From positions 635,686-699,685 of the forward strand of contig NW_012236525.1 in NCBI RefSeq assembly GCF_000787575.1: DNA of 64,000 nt, read 5' to 3'. The position numbers and the translations under genes were made by a program. A model generated the notes under the pieces. That model worked only from the letters and a program-made list of their open reading frames with translations, was not told where the DNA came from and ran no database searches. Below, in pieces: positions 43,783-54,234 of this stretch. This DNA comes from Acytostelium subglobosum LB1. Taxonomy: Eukaryota; Evosea; Eumycetozoa; Acytosteliales; Acytosteliaceae. How positions within the stretch are numbered: position 1 is the stretch's first letter; every line of letters begins with the position of its first letter.

Positions 43783-45501
43783 TTAGAGTAGTCCTTGACG
43801 CGAGAGATTGTTGGACATGAAGATCGCCGGGACCATCTCGCAAAACTCACGGGATGTGCATGCCTTTGAGATGAAGGGATGTTCGAGAAGTTGTTGAGCA
43901 GTGGGTCGCTTCGTGGGTTCGAACTGGAGACACGACTCGAGAAAGTCGTAGAGCGTGTCGGACCAATCTGGATTGTCGGCACGATTGATGTGGATGCCGT
44001 GCACGGCCACGCCAAACATGGCCTTGAGTCGCGAGCCCTGGAAGAAGGCATTGATGCGCATCATCTCCATGAGACACACGCCAAAGCTCCAGATGTCCAG
44101 CGAGAATGTGTGCGGCTTGCCCTGGATCTGCTCGGGCGGCATCCAGAAGGGAGAGCCACACATGTGTCGATCGTGCGTCTCGTCCTCGCCGCCCATGCCA
44201 CCAAAGTCAATGGCCAGGCCCAGGTCGATGATCTTGATGTCGCCAAACAGACTGATCATTACGTTGGCGCTCTTGAGGTCGCGGTGGCAAATGCCATTCG
44301 AGTGAAGATAGTGTAGTGCGCGAAGGATGTACTTGGCTATGTGTGCGATCTTGGTCTCGCCAAAGACAAAGTTGTTGATGGCCTCGCGTAGGGTGCCGCC
44401 TTCCAAGTACTCCATCACCATCCACAGGTCGTCGTCGCGTTGGTGCGCGCACAGGAATGTCGTGATGTTGGGATGCTGGCAGAACTTCATGAAGCCAATC
44501 TCGTTGAGGTTCATGCGTCGCTGCTTGGCCGTGCGATGCTCCATCTTCTTGAGCGCTACCATCTGGCGATCGCCACCATTATGCGTGCCGTTCTTGAGGC
44601 GGCCGGCGTAGACCATGCCAAAGCCGCCCTTGGCTTCAAAGTCGATGTTCTTGTACAAGTCCTTGGCGTTGATGTTGTTGAGCAGCTTCTCGATCGCCAG
44701 TCCAAGCTCCTCGGGGAACTTACAGTGCTTGCCAGGTGCGATGAATATCCTGTCCGAGTCCAAGTATTTCTTTTTCTCGACGCCCACAAAGCCTGGGCCA
44801 GACGAGCGTCCTCGCGATGATGATGTTCCTGCTGGTGTCGTCGGATTGGACGATGCGTTCGAGCTTGATGTATCGTCGCTGGTGGCTGAGCCACGTGGTG
44901 AGGGTGGCGGGCTTGCCTCGGGCTCGGGTGAGCTCTCCTTCTCTGCAGGCATTGGCGAGCAGGTAGTTATGACAAGTGATGGCAGTACATCTGCACTCTT
45001 GTTGGCGCCCATTATTATTGGAGATTGATCAGAAGGCGTGGGATCGACAAACTTGTAATGTGTATCCTTTCGGAGGAAGTTGACTACATTGAGAAACAAT
45101 GCAAAGTTGTCATGTATCATCTGTTCATTGATGCCGGCATGCTCGACCCATCGGCGATCGGATGGCACCAATCCACTCAAGTCATGTAGACATATTATCG
45201 ATTGATCTCCAGCTTCCTTGTCCTTCTCCTTATCCTTATCGCCTTTACTATGTTTGTCGCCGCCACGTGTCGGAGAACCACTGCGTCGCTTTGACTTCTT
45301 TGTGTGTGTTGGCGCTGGAAGTGAAGTTTGAAGATTGGCTTTGGTGTCTTCCGATGATGTTGTGGTAGTTGTAGTAGTGGATGTAGATGTGGATGTTGTG
45401 GAAGTTGGTGACAATGATTGAGTTGATCTGTTGGAAGTTGCTTTGTTTGGGTCGCCTGCTACATCGACCTTTTTTTTAAAGAGAGAAGACAGAAACTTCA
45501 T
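43783..45501 (-). CDS. PAK/STE20-like protein kinase with partial PBD
   Basis: A single minus-strand exon gives 572 residues. Residues 20-100 are Ser/Thr/Lys-rich. Residues 102-143 (LSGLVPSDRRWVEHAGINEQ onwards) resemble the second half of a p21-binding domain, the autoinhibitory part GLPxxWxxLL...I. The CRIB core (ISxPxxFxHxxHVG) is not visible. The kinase domain spans about 284-545: AKGGFGMVYAG glycine loop, VALKKME Lys318, HRDLKSANV, DLGLA in place of DFG, GSPFWMPPE in place of APE, and DIWSFGVCLMEM. It would phosphorylate myosin or cytoskeletal targets like other PAKs. It is close in layout to dictyostelid PakG/PakH; I do not decide which. Confidence 0.88.
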   Translation of the reverse strand: MKFLSSLFKKKVDVAGDPNKATSNRSTQSLSPTSTTSTSTSTTTTTTTSSEDTKANLQTSLPAPTHTKKSKRRSGSPTRGGDKHSKGDKDKEKDKEAGDQSIICLHDLSGLVPSDRRWVEHAGINEQMIHDNFALFLNVVNFLRKDTHYKFVDPTPSDQSPIIMGANKSADVLPSLVITTCSPMPAEKESSPEPEASPPPSPRGSATSDDTSSSNASSNPTTPAGTSSSRGRSSGPGFVGVEKKKYLDSDRIFIAPGKHCKFPEELGLAIEKLLNNINAKDLYKNIDFEAKGGFGMVYAGRLKNGTHNGGDRQMVALKKMEHRTAKQRRMNLNEIGFMKFCQHPNITTFLCAHQRDDDLWMVMEYLEGGTLREAINNFVFGETKIAHIAKYILRALHYLHSNGICHRDLKSANVMISLFGDIKIIDLGLAIDFGGMGGEDETHDRHMCGSPFWMPPEQIQGKPHTFSLDIWSFGVCLMEMMRINAFFQGSRLKAMFGVAVHGIHINRADNPDWSDTLYDFLESCLQFEPTKRPTAQQLLEHPFISKACTSREFCEMVPAIFMSNNLSRQGLL

Positions 45502-46348
45502 TGAATCAGATGACTTAGCTTGAAGTAAGTATAACTGTTTGTTGATGTTGTTATTGAAATAATATCTATCTGTGTGTGTCTATGGTCATTCTACTTCAAT
45601 TCAACTCCTTTATTATTATCCGACTTGGCTGTGAACTTGGCAGTAGTGCGAGCCGAAACTCGTTGACTGCAACCCATTTTGGTAAAAATATCACGTTCGT
45701 GGTGAGGACCAGCGGGGCCTACTTTCGGCAAAGTTGGGGTGGGCTTGAGGCTTCGTGTGGAGACCTTCCACCACTCAAACAGAACCCATCTTCGGCATTT
45801 AGTTAATATGCGCTGGTCGCTCACTAACAAAGTGCTCATCAGATCAGTCATCAAGAGTCAAGTGATTGTGTTTTAGGTTATCAAGGGCTCAGCCATTGCG
45901 ATGGTGAGCCCTTGGTTCGAACAGAGCAAGGTGATTCGGCGTCACCTTTGCTCTTTTATTTACGATGGTTGTTGGGATTGAGTACATGGGCTTGGTCATT
46001 GACGCAATTGCATGGCATTGTATTGCGCTGCAACTTGCGATCGGAATGCTGATGTCGAGGGCTCATGTTGGTGATATGGTAGGTTGGTAAGGTTGGAAAA
46101 AAGACCAGTAGAGGTCTACTGGACACAGGGTGTACTTGGCGATGATTGTAGATTGGCTTGGCTTGTCCTGATTGGTTGTGATGATGGTACTGTCGCCGAC
46201 CGTACGTCGTCGTGCGCTCGGTGATGCGTCGATGCCCTATTGCTCATCTCAAGTCAGGTCAAGTCAATCTCGATCGCCTTTGTTGTCGCTGCCAAAGGCA
46301 GCAACATTATAAAGGTTATGATTGATTGATTGACATGATGTTGAGTAT
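45502..46348. other. Hairpin-rich spacer
   Basis: No protein gene is supported. Strong hairpins lie at 45885-45955 and at 46276-46305. The DNA at 45990-46250 is less AT-rich than other spacers and might be transcribed, but I find no recognisable RNA family. Confidence 0.5.
45885..45957 (+). other. Two adjacent strong hairpins ending in a T run
   Basis: Arm CAAGGGCTCA and its exact complement TGAGCCCTTG enclose CCAT-TGCG-ATGG, making a nearly continuous stem of about 14 pairs. Directly after GGTTCGAAC the second hairpin follows: AGAGCAAGGTGA against TCACCTTTGCTCT (one bulge), then TTTTATTT. The order stem, single strand, stem, T run resembles a small structured RNA with a pol III-like end. 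GGTTCGAAC matches the core of a box B, but no tRNA cloverleaf fits. Confidence 0.4.
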
Positions 46349-46806
46349 TTACAATGGGCCGAGGCAGTAGAGCGAGGCAATGACCTTTCCCTTGATCAAT
46401 GTTCTTGGGAATGGACTTGAAGAGCAAGTGATGGACGAGGACTTCAAGTCTGGCGATGTCTGAACTGGAGTAGTAGGGTACACAAAAGAGTTGGTATCAT
46501 CATCAGTGGCCACAATAGTTCTTACAATGATCTCAGATGGTCTTCTTGGGTTACTATAATATATTTGTTTGAATGTTAGTATATTTGTTTGTTGTGATCG
46601 TTTGATTGATTGAGTGAAACATACACTAAGGTAACTTTGTCTCCGGTCTTGATGTCATCGAGGTTGTTCTTGATGAGGAGCAGGTCATTCTTGTCACGGT
46701 CGAGGTGAAGGGACAGAGGCAATTGCTTGATAATATAGATGCCAATGGGGATGGGCAGCAACAACAAGTATTTCAAAAGAGATGCAAGAGAGATGTTAAG
46801 CTTCAT
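46349..46806 (-). CDS. IMP2-like (S26 peptidase fold) protein A, degenerate
   Basis: Exons 46625-46806 and 46349-46553 give 128 residues. An N-terminal hydrophobic stretch (about 8-27, SLLKYLLLLPIPIGIYII) looks like a membrane anchor or presequence. Then come LLLIKNNLDDIKTGDKVTLV and NPRRPSEIIVRTIVATDDD, in the place where S26 proteases have GDIV...SP.DP....IKRVI. It ends TLIKGKVIASLYCLGPL, the counterpart of the final beta strand. The Ser-Met motif and the catalytic Lys are not visible (Arg at the Lys place). The gene is a paralogue of the one at 48294-48794, in the same orientation with an intron at the same place. I infer a non-enzymatic mitochondrial role; this is weak. Confidence 0.55.
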
Positions 46807-48293
46807 TCTTTAATATTATTATTATTATTATTTGTTAAATAAATTATTTGTTTAGAATTATATGTTGTGAATGTTGATTGATTGCAATGTAATTGTAAAT
46901 GCAAACGACGATGATAAGAGATTAGATGATGGTATGGTAGAGCAGTGATTGGCCGAGCGAATTAGTGTGTGTGGGGTGTGGGGGTATCGGCGAGAACTGA
47001 TTATTATTATGATCAAACAACACGAAGTATCTTATTTCTTGTGTGTATGTGTAAATGTGTGTGTGTATCTTTAAAGATGATAGTAATGCAAATGGTGTCG
47101 AGAATGTATGTCCATGGACCTCCTTAAATGCGTTTTTGAAAGGCTGAGAATCAATGAGAGAGCGAGCTCAAGCCCACACCCTTTCAAAGCTAGGATGCGA
47201 ACGTGTGTGCATAAAACAAAGCAAAGGAAAATGCTGATCAGCAATTTGCGACGAACAATCCATGACTGGGCACCAAACACACGACCTCACGTCAGGCTGG
47301 GTAGTTGATTGTAACATAGATGACCCGAAATGGGCACAAAAATGATCGTTTTGCATCAAAATGTGTGCGAAAACTGTGTTTTGACGAGAATCAGTCTTGG
47401 AGAATTCCAATTTCTCGCCCATCACCATCATCACACCTACACAAGATGAGCCGGATGGGTGAAAGTGTGGCTTGGCGAACATGTGTGTTTCTGTATGTGT
47501 TGTGTGATGTTTGTAGGTGATTGGGCCAATTCACCCATTGGGTTTGGTGTCTTTTGGAACATTCCTCCTATTATTCGTGGCAATACTACCTTCCGAATGT
47601 CGGTGGGCAGGTCCGATGGGCGAGTTATTGGGTCTCAACACATCTATGATTGATTGATGTGGTTGTTGTGTGTGAGCGGTGAACGACATGACCTGCGAAT
47701 GAATGAACAATCATACCATGCTCAACAATGGAGGTACGAGACACTGGCTACTTCAGCTCCATCTTAAGTAACTTTCTATCGAATGATGGTTGGGTTGGGT
47801 TATTGGGGCGGAGACCAGTGACCAGTCTTCACTCCATTAAAGTAACATCAACCACAACAGAATGTTACTCGACAACTTCCAACGAACATACAATTGAATA
47901 CCATCCATTAAATCTCACGTTATTGCGCTCAATCCTGTTGTGTTTAAACGATCTTACGAAGTTGTATTGTTGTTGGAGGTGGCTTGGATGACGCTTCGTT
48001 GTGTGTGAGTGAGCCAGCGAGCGAGTGAGTGTGTTGGCAAGATCACTCCACTCAATCACAATGGAGAGAGCTCTTGATGTCTTGGACCGACCCTGGTGGT
48101 GGGGCTCGGTTGATCGTTTGATTAATCCATCGCTTGATGGGGTATGTATGCCCAAGAGTCTATCCATCTTTGGCAACTGGTGCAACTATTCTTGTGTTGG
48201 ATGCGACGACGAATCATCAGGATACGTGTCCATATATGTTGGTGAATGGTACATGTGATATTGATGATAATAATATTATTCATCATTATCTCC
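46807..48293. other. Spacer between the IMP2-like paralogues
   Basis: 1.5 kb with no supportable gene. Short frames at 47108-47660 on both strands overlap one another and have no family likeness. The first 250 bases are the likely promoter of protein A. An AATC and TGAGTG-rich portion lies at about 47960-48060. Confidence 0.5.
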
Positions 48294-48794
48294 TCACCAT
48301 AGAGGCCACAGTGTTCCTAATACCTTGCCAGTGATGAAACCAATTGGGAATGGACCAGAGACTGTGACACCTCCTCTATCGCCACTACCTTGTTCATTGT
48401 TGTTCGTGGCATTGTCACGATTCATTTTACTACATAGGAAGTGACCCATAGGTACAACTGATGGCAATGACAACATTCTTGACATCTCTGCATTAACAGC
48501 CACATTGCGTACAATTGTATTATAAGGATGCTTTGGATCACTGTGGAGTTCGTTCATTCATTGAGCGAACGAGATGAGTAAGTGAGTGAGTGATTGATTG
48601 CGTAGCGGATCAAACATAACAAGATAACAAACATACATCATTGTCACTTGATCACCGGGCAAGTAGACCTTGCTGAACTTATTTATCAGGAGCAACTCCT
48701 TTGTATCTTTGTCATAATGAACTGAGAGGAATAGATCCGATACCATGATGGGTATCGGTAGCAACAGAGCATATGTTATAAACTTGCTTGTCAT
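48294..48794 (-). CDS. IMP2-like (S26 peptidase fold) protein B, degenerate
   Basis: Exons 48637-48794 and 48294-48540 give 134 residues. Like protein A it starts with a short hydrophobic segment (FITYALLLPIPIMVSDLFL), then ELLLINKFSKVYLPGDQVTM, DPKHPYNTIVRNVAVNAEM and VVPMGHFLCSKMNRDN. It ends GPFPIGFITGKVLGTLWP. These are laid out as in mitochondrial inner-membrane protease IMP2 (GDIV, DPK, IKRV, VPxGHxWVxGDN, GPVPLGLIxGR, WP). The nucleophile Ser-Met pair is absent and the general-base Lys is Arg, so activity is doubtful. It shares the intron position, length and orientation with protein A, 1.5 kb away. Confidence 0.6.
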
Positions 48795-49117
48795 ATCTGT
48801 ATATTATCACATTAATGTAGTCTGCAACAAATAAGTGATTGAATCAATGAATGAACGAGGGTGATGAGGGCGAGGGCGAGGGTAAGGGTAGGGTTCAAAC
48901 TTTGGTAACTGAACTTGATCGAAGAATGATTGAGTTAAACAACAAAGTAAAAATTTATTACAAAGTTGATGACGATGGAATGAATCCATCCATCTATCCA
49001 CTTATAAGGATCAATGGTAGGCGGGTCGAACCGGGTTTACCTGCTCGATTGACTACCTCTTCTTTGATTGATTGAGTGAATGTTGTTGTGATTGATTGGT
49101 TGATCAAACATGACGAC
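48795..49117. other. Spacer with G-rich tract
   Basis: No gene is seen. A degenerate G-rich repeat lies at 48862-48893 and a short GC-rich stretch at about 49018-49040. The latter lies close to the stop of the SAP-domain gene. Confidence 0.5.
48862..48893. repeat. Degenerate G-rich telomere-like tract
   Basis: Units GAGGGC, GAGGGC, GAGGGT, AAGGGT and AGGGTT follow each other on the plus strand. The tract resembles that at 13515-13556 and could also fold as a G-quadruplex. Confidence 0.65.
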
Positions 49118-50275
49118 TTAAGCCTTTCTGACGATTGGTGACTTGGTGGACTTTGGTGTGGTCTTGGTGGCTGGTGCCTTCTCAGCTGGGACGATTGGCT
49201 TGGCAGCAGCGGCGGCGGCCTTGCCGGTGGAGACTCTGGTGACTGGCTTCACTGGGACGTTGACCTCATCATCCTCATCATCCTCATCATCCTCCTCCTC
49301 TTCCTCGACTGGGGCAACAACGCCCTTCTTCTGGACCTTCTGGGTGGGGGGTGGGACCTCATCCTCCTCATCATCCTCATCCTCAGAGTCGACCTCCTCC
49401 TCTCCCTCATCTTCCTCCTCCTCCTCGACTGGGGCGACGGCGGTGGTGGTCTTGGTGGTCTTGGTGGTCTTCTTGACGGCAGTGTCTGGCTTCTTTGGCT
49501 TGGCAACGCGTGGCTGTGGGGCAACGTAGGTGCCGTCAAAGTAGGACATGATACGCTTGATTACCTCGGGCTTGGTGCCAGAGACCTTGATCTTCTTCTT
49601 GGCGCAGAACACTCTGAGCTCATCGAGGTTGTAATGCTGGAAGATGTCGTGGAAGGTGAGCTCGGCAGACAGTGGAAGCTTCTCCTCGCTGTACTCGACG
49701 ACGGCAGCCTTGGTGCGCTTGACCTTTGGAACCTTTCCGGTCAACAGGGCCTTGATGAGCACGGAGGCGACCTGGCTCTCGACCTTGATCTTAGACTCGA
49801 CGCACATCTTCTGGAGGGTGGCGACTGGGGTCTCCCAGAGCAACATCTCAAAGCCGGCCTTGCGCAGCTCGTCGGGCACGCCAGTGCCAAAGTTCTCCTT
49901 GGGGGTGGTGACGTACTTGTTGATGATGTCGATGGTGGCGGACTTGGCCTTCTTGCAGTAGTTGTCGAGGCCGAGGTCCATGATCTTGCTTTTCAGACGA
50001 CGGATGAGGAACATCTTGGTCCTCTGGGCCTCCTCCTCCTCGTATGGCTCGTAGAGAATGGTCAGCTCATCACGGGAGCACAGTCTCAGCAAGGCCTTGA
50101 TTCCGTACTCGGTGCACTTGTTCTTGAGAGTGGTGGTTCTCTCCTTCTTGGAGGCGGCGACGTCAACGGCCTGAACACCTGGAGTACGCTTGTAATGTGA
50201 ATCAGTGGTATCATCAATGATCTGAGCGTGCAGAGTCTGAGTGGAGAACTTCTCAATTAATTCGTCGATTTCCAT
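49118..50275 (-). CDS. SAP-domain nuclear protein with acidic/basic tail
   Basis: A single minus-strand exon gives 385 residues. Several helical segments resembling SAP modules occur, the clearest at about 218-247: YNLDELRVFCAKKKIKVSGT followed by KPEVIKRIMSYF. SAP modules bind AT-rich DNA or RNA. An earlier region (about 40-180) repeats the same helical style (CTEYGIKALLRLCSRDELT, RKAGFEMLLWETP). The C-terminal 120 residues alternate acidic clusters (EEEEEDE) with Pro/Lys/Ala stretches ending in a basic tail. The codons are GC-rich and uniform, suggesting high expression. I infer a chromatin or pre-mRNA protein and do not recognise a named orthologue. Confidence 0.75.
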   Translation of the reverse strand: MEIDELIEKFSTQTLHAQIIDDTTDSHYKRTPGVQAVDVAASKKERTTTLKNKCTEYGIKALLRLCSRDELTILYEPYEEEEAQRTKMFLIRRLKSKIMDLGLDNYCKKAKSATIDIINKYVTTPKENFGTGVPDELRKAGFEMLLWETPVATLQKMCVESKIKVESQVASVLIKALLTGKVPKVKRTKAAVVEYSEEKLPLSAELTFHDIFQHYNLDELRVFCAKKKIKVSGTKPEVIKRIMSYFDGTYVAPQPRVAKPKKPDTAVKKTTKTTKTTTAVAPVEEEEEDEGEEEVDSEDEDDEEDEVPPPTQKVQKKGVVAPVEEEEEDDEDDEDDEVNVPVKPVTRVSTGKAAAAAAKPIVPAEKAPATKTTPKSTKSPIVRKA

Positions 50276-51450
50276 TATTATTATTATTATTGGGATTATT
50301 TAATACTATTTAGTATGTTTGGTATATATATATTATATAACTTATTGTTTGTTTGTTATAATTAATGGTCAGATGTGATCAGGTCTAACACTTATCAAGG
50401 TCACTCTACCTCACTCCTCCTCTCATTCAAACTTCTTAATATTATTCCCTCAATGACCCGCCTTTTTTCAAACATTGATGTTTGATCGCGCCCTTTTTGA
50501 ACAAATATCCAGTGGACCCAAACCACTAATTCATTTATAACCTGATGATGAAAGAGTGGTTAGTGGAACAAAGATAGAATGATCAAACGCCATTGAACAT
50601 CACTGGCATAAGGGGAGTATCTAGCCGGTGGATATCCAAGATGATTGTTACCTACCTCGTACAATCTTTGCACCATCACTTTTAAATCTAAGTTACCTTT
50701 TGTGGATGGAGTCAGACCCATTCCGCACTGACCCGCTCATTCACTCACTTGGTCATTATTGAGCGATTGACCCAATAAATGTCAGTTAAGATGAGGGAAG
50801 ATGCGGAAGAAGGACGTTGGTCTCTGATTAACTTTAATATGGCGCCTTTTATCGATTAAGCAATCAACTGATTGGTAGTTTGATCATTGTTATTGTACAT
50901 CTGGCGAATCTTGGCCAAGATCAAGAACTACAATGATTGATTGATTGAGCGATGGATTAAGTCACTACACAGCAAGTCCACAATCCCCTACTTTGACTTG
51001 GGATACTTCACGTAATGACGTGTCAACAACATACATAAAATGTTAATGTTGATGTATTATACATCTTTGAATATTCGCATATCACTATGTTTAAACAAAC
51101 CAACTCAATTCATTCACTATGATATGGTTGTGGCGAGAAGAGTGCTAGAGGTGAAAGAGATTGCGTCTTCTGACACCCATTCCCAAAACAATCTCACCTT
51201 TGAGTGCACATGTGTTCAAGTCGAAACGAATCTTTTTATAGAGTTGGAAGTTTGGAAGATGGAAACAGAAACTGAATCAAAGTGTCTGACAGATAATGAT
51301 TAATACATATAAATATATAGATATAGATATAGATAAACATAAATATATACATCATAGTATACCAGTAATGTTACATATACATAGTTAACAACAAACAGAC
51401 AGACAAACAAGAGACAAATAATCAAACAAAGAGAGAATAAGAAGAAGAAA
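50276..51450. other. Divergent promoter region
   Basis: The SAP-domain gene starts leftwards and tRNase Z starts rightwards, so both promoters should lie here. The first 200 bases are very AT-rich. The frame at 51040-51303 lacks coding character. The last 100 bases are A-rich, as is usual before a dictyostelid start codon. Confidence 0.5.
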
Positions 51451-54234
51451 ATGAATATGAAAGTAGGAGTTAAAGTATTATCAACAGGTGGTGGATATAC
51501 AAATCCATCGGTTATGTTATGGTCAGCACATCAGGATCACAAGTATTTGTTCAACGTTGGAAATGGAACACATCGTCAGAATTTGACGGCAAAGGATCAT
51601 GCTTATAATGCCAATCACCTGTTCCTCACACATATCGACCCTTCAACGATGGCCGACTACCCAAACTACCTGCTACGTAACACTGACGACTTCTCATTGG
51701 TCGGACCAGTCAACTCCACCATGGCCGTGCTGTCACATCGTTACTACATTGGTCGTCGCAACAAGACCATCCACGTGACCGAGTGTGCCGACGACAACAT
51801 CGTCCTCACCGATGGTTACCTCACAGTCTATCCATTGGTACTTCATCCCAATGGTGACATCATTGTTGACAACAAGGACATTGGATCACAACAATCACAA
51901 ACATGCCCACTCATACACCCTTACAAGAGGGGCTTGACGGCCAACTCGACTTACAAGGCGGCAAAGTCAATGGCACTGTCATCGTTCTATGAGTGGACTG
52001 TGCTGCGTGGAGGCATGCTGGACATTGGCACTGGACATCCAGACTTCACCACTGACGACTTGGAGCAATACATGATCTACAGGATGATGAAGATCTCTGA
52101 CGATCTGGATGAGGTGGACATCAAGTCGTATCGTCCAGCCAACTCCAAGCGAATCAAGGAGTACATCATGGACCCATTCAACTTCCCCCACGACGGCGCG
52201 ACCACCCAGCAACGCGACGAGTTCTGGTCGCTCGAGTCACGACACTTCAGGGTGGTCACGCGACTGACCAACCTGCCTGCGATGACAGACGACATTAAGA
52301 AGAGGATAGTCAAGGAGCGTGGACAGTTGTTCACGTCACACAAGCACTACGGCCCCATCAAGAGTCAGTCCAAGACATTCTTTGACGTCAAGCACGACGA
52401 GCAGACTGGCATGGGCGACGTGGTCTGCTACATCTGTCAAATGCCCGACATCATTGGCAAGTTCGACAGCAAGATGGCCGACAAGCTTGGCGTGCCCAAC
52501 GGTCCGCTACGCAGCAAACTGTGCAAGGGTGAGTCGGTTGTGATTGCCGACGGATCGACCGTGCGTCCCGAGGACGTCCTGTCGCCCAGCACCATCGGTC
52601 CAGTGTTCATTGTGCTGGCGTGTCCCGATATCAAGTATCTCAAGGCTCTGGTGAGCAATGCCAAGCTGCTCGCCTACGGACAGGGCGAGAGGAGTGGCTG
52701 CATCGCACACATGGTGCCCGAGTCCATTGTAAACACACCCGAATACATTGGCCTCATCAACTCATTCAATCCCAAGCAGTGGCAGCATCTGATACTCAAC
52801 GAGTCGTGTGCCTACCACGAGCTCACCATTAAGTCTGGTCAGCTATTCAATGGGCTGAGTCAGCTGTCGCCAGACTTCTTCCCCACGCTGGCATCAGCAC
52901 ACGGTCCACAACCACTTCCACAGGAGCTATCACACTGTCAGCGCGGACGCTACCAGCAAAAGGTGGTGCTGAATCCATTGCACAAGTCCAAGTTGCCTGA
53001 GCTGGACAACACATCATGCACAGAGGACACTGATCTATCATTCCAATTCGAGACTCAATCACCTCGAGATAACAACGATGGTGTTGTAGTCGTCGAGGAG
53101 GAGAAGACCGATGCCGAGAAAAGGGTCGAGCGAATGGTACAAGAGGTAACAAACGAGGAGTTGGAGATAGTATTCCTTGGCACTGGATGCTCACAGGCAT
53201 CAGAGTATCGCGATGGTATGTCATGACTTAGTGTCTTTGAGTGAGCGAGTGAGTCTGGAACACATTGACTAACATTCATTCATCATACAGAGTCATGTAT
53301 ATACTTGGATCTGTTTGATAAAGGTGGACTAATGATGGACTGTGGTGGAGGAAGCTACTCCCAGTTGTTCAGGAAGTATGGAGCAGAGGTGACAAAGAAG
53401 GTATGTCATATATGATCAAGATATATGCACTGAATGATTGACTAACACCACATGACCCGGAATCATTCCAACCATATTTAGAAACTGGCTAAATTGAAGT
53501 TTATATACCTGTCTCATTTGCATACGGATCATCATCAGGGATTGTTCAAGGTGGTGGAGATGCGTCATCGCGCTCTTGTGGAGTTGGACGTGCCAAAGAG
53601 TGAGTGGCGACTGTGTATACTCACTCCGCCAAATGGTCAGTTCTACATGCGTGACATCGAGTCCACTCTAACGCTGGGCAAAGACATATGGAGCTACCTC
53701 GAGTTCTACGACTCGAACGATCACGACAACGTCCACAATCAGCCCATGCTCGAGTTCTTGCGACGAGAGCTCCGTCTGGCCGTCGTCCAAACGATACCCG
53801 TGGTACACAACTTTGCCGCCACGGGCATCGTGCTGCGAAGTGAGCTGGGCTGGTCGGTCGGCTACTCTGGTGACACAACCTTTTGCGAGCAGCTGGCAAC
53901 GCACCCTCTGTGCCAGGAGCTCACCGTGCTCATACACGAGGCCACGTTCCAAGATCACCAACACGAGCTGGCCAAGAAGAAGAGTCATTCCACATTCTCC
54001 GACGCGATCCGCACTGCCAAACTCAATCATGCTTACATGACCATACTCACACACTTTAGTCAACGTTATCCAAAGATCGATCCAGTTGGCAACACATTTG
54101 ATCATCAGCGTGTCGTCCTCTCCTTTGACTTCATGACCGTCAACCTCGCCAACCTCCAATCACTACCCCAAGCACTATCCAAGCTCAAAGTGGACCCTAA
54201 CGAGGATGAGCAAGTTGAGGTTGGCTTTGAGTAA
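51451..54234 (+). CDS. elac2: tRNase Z, long form (ELAC2 type)
   Basis: Exons 51451-53215, 53291-53400 and 53482-54234 join to 875 residues. Long tRNase Z has two metallo-beta-lactamase halves. The N-terminal half (VGVKVLSTGGGYTNPSVMLW, FNVGNGTHRQ, HLFLTHIDP) has lost the metal ligands, as usual. The C-terminal half has the signature EIVFLGTGCSQASEYRD, the zinc motif LSHLHTDHHQG (HxHxDH), YSGDTTFCEQL (PxKxR-like region and the Asp ligand), HEATF, and LTHFSQRYPKI with a His ligand. It cuts the 3' trailer from tRNA precursors in nucleus and mitochondria. The N-terminus has no clear presequence, so nuclear action is likelier. Confidence 0.92.

Noticed and set aside
45885-45957. tRNA-like box B (GGTTCGAAC) between two hairpins
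   Set aside because: No acceptor stem, anticodon arm or T stem can be formed around it, so it is not a tRNA.
49634-50200. 188-residue frame on the plus strand, antisense to the SAP-domain gene
   Set aside because: It mirrors the codon pattern of the real gene on the other strand. Similar shadows occur opposite the tRNase Z, Na,K-ATPase and DET1 genes.
51040-51303. 87-residue frame in the tRNase Z promoter region
   Set aside because: Composition and residue pattern are not coding-like, and no splice signal or family likeness was seen.
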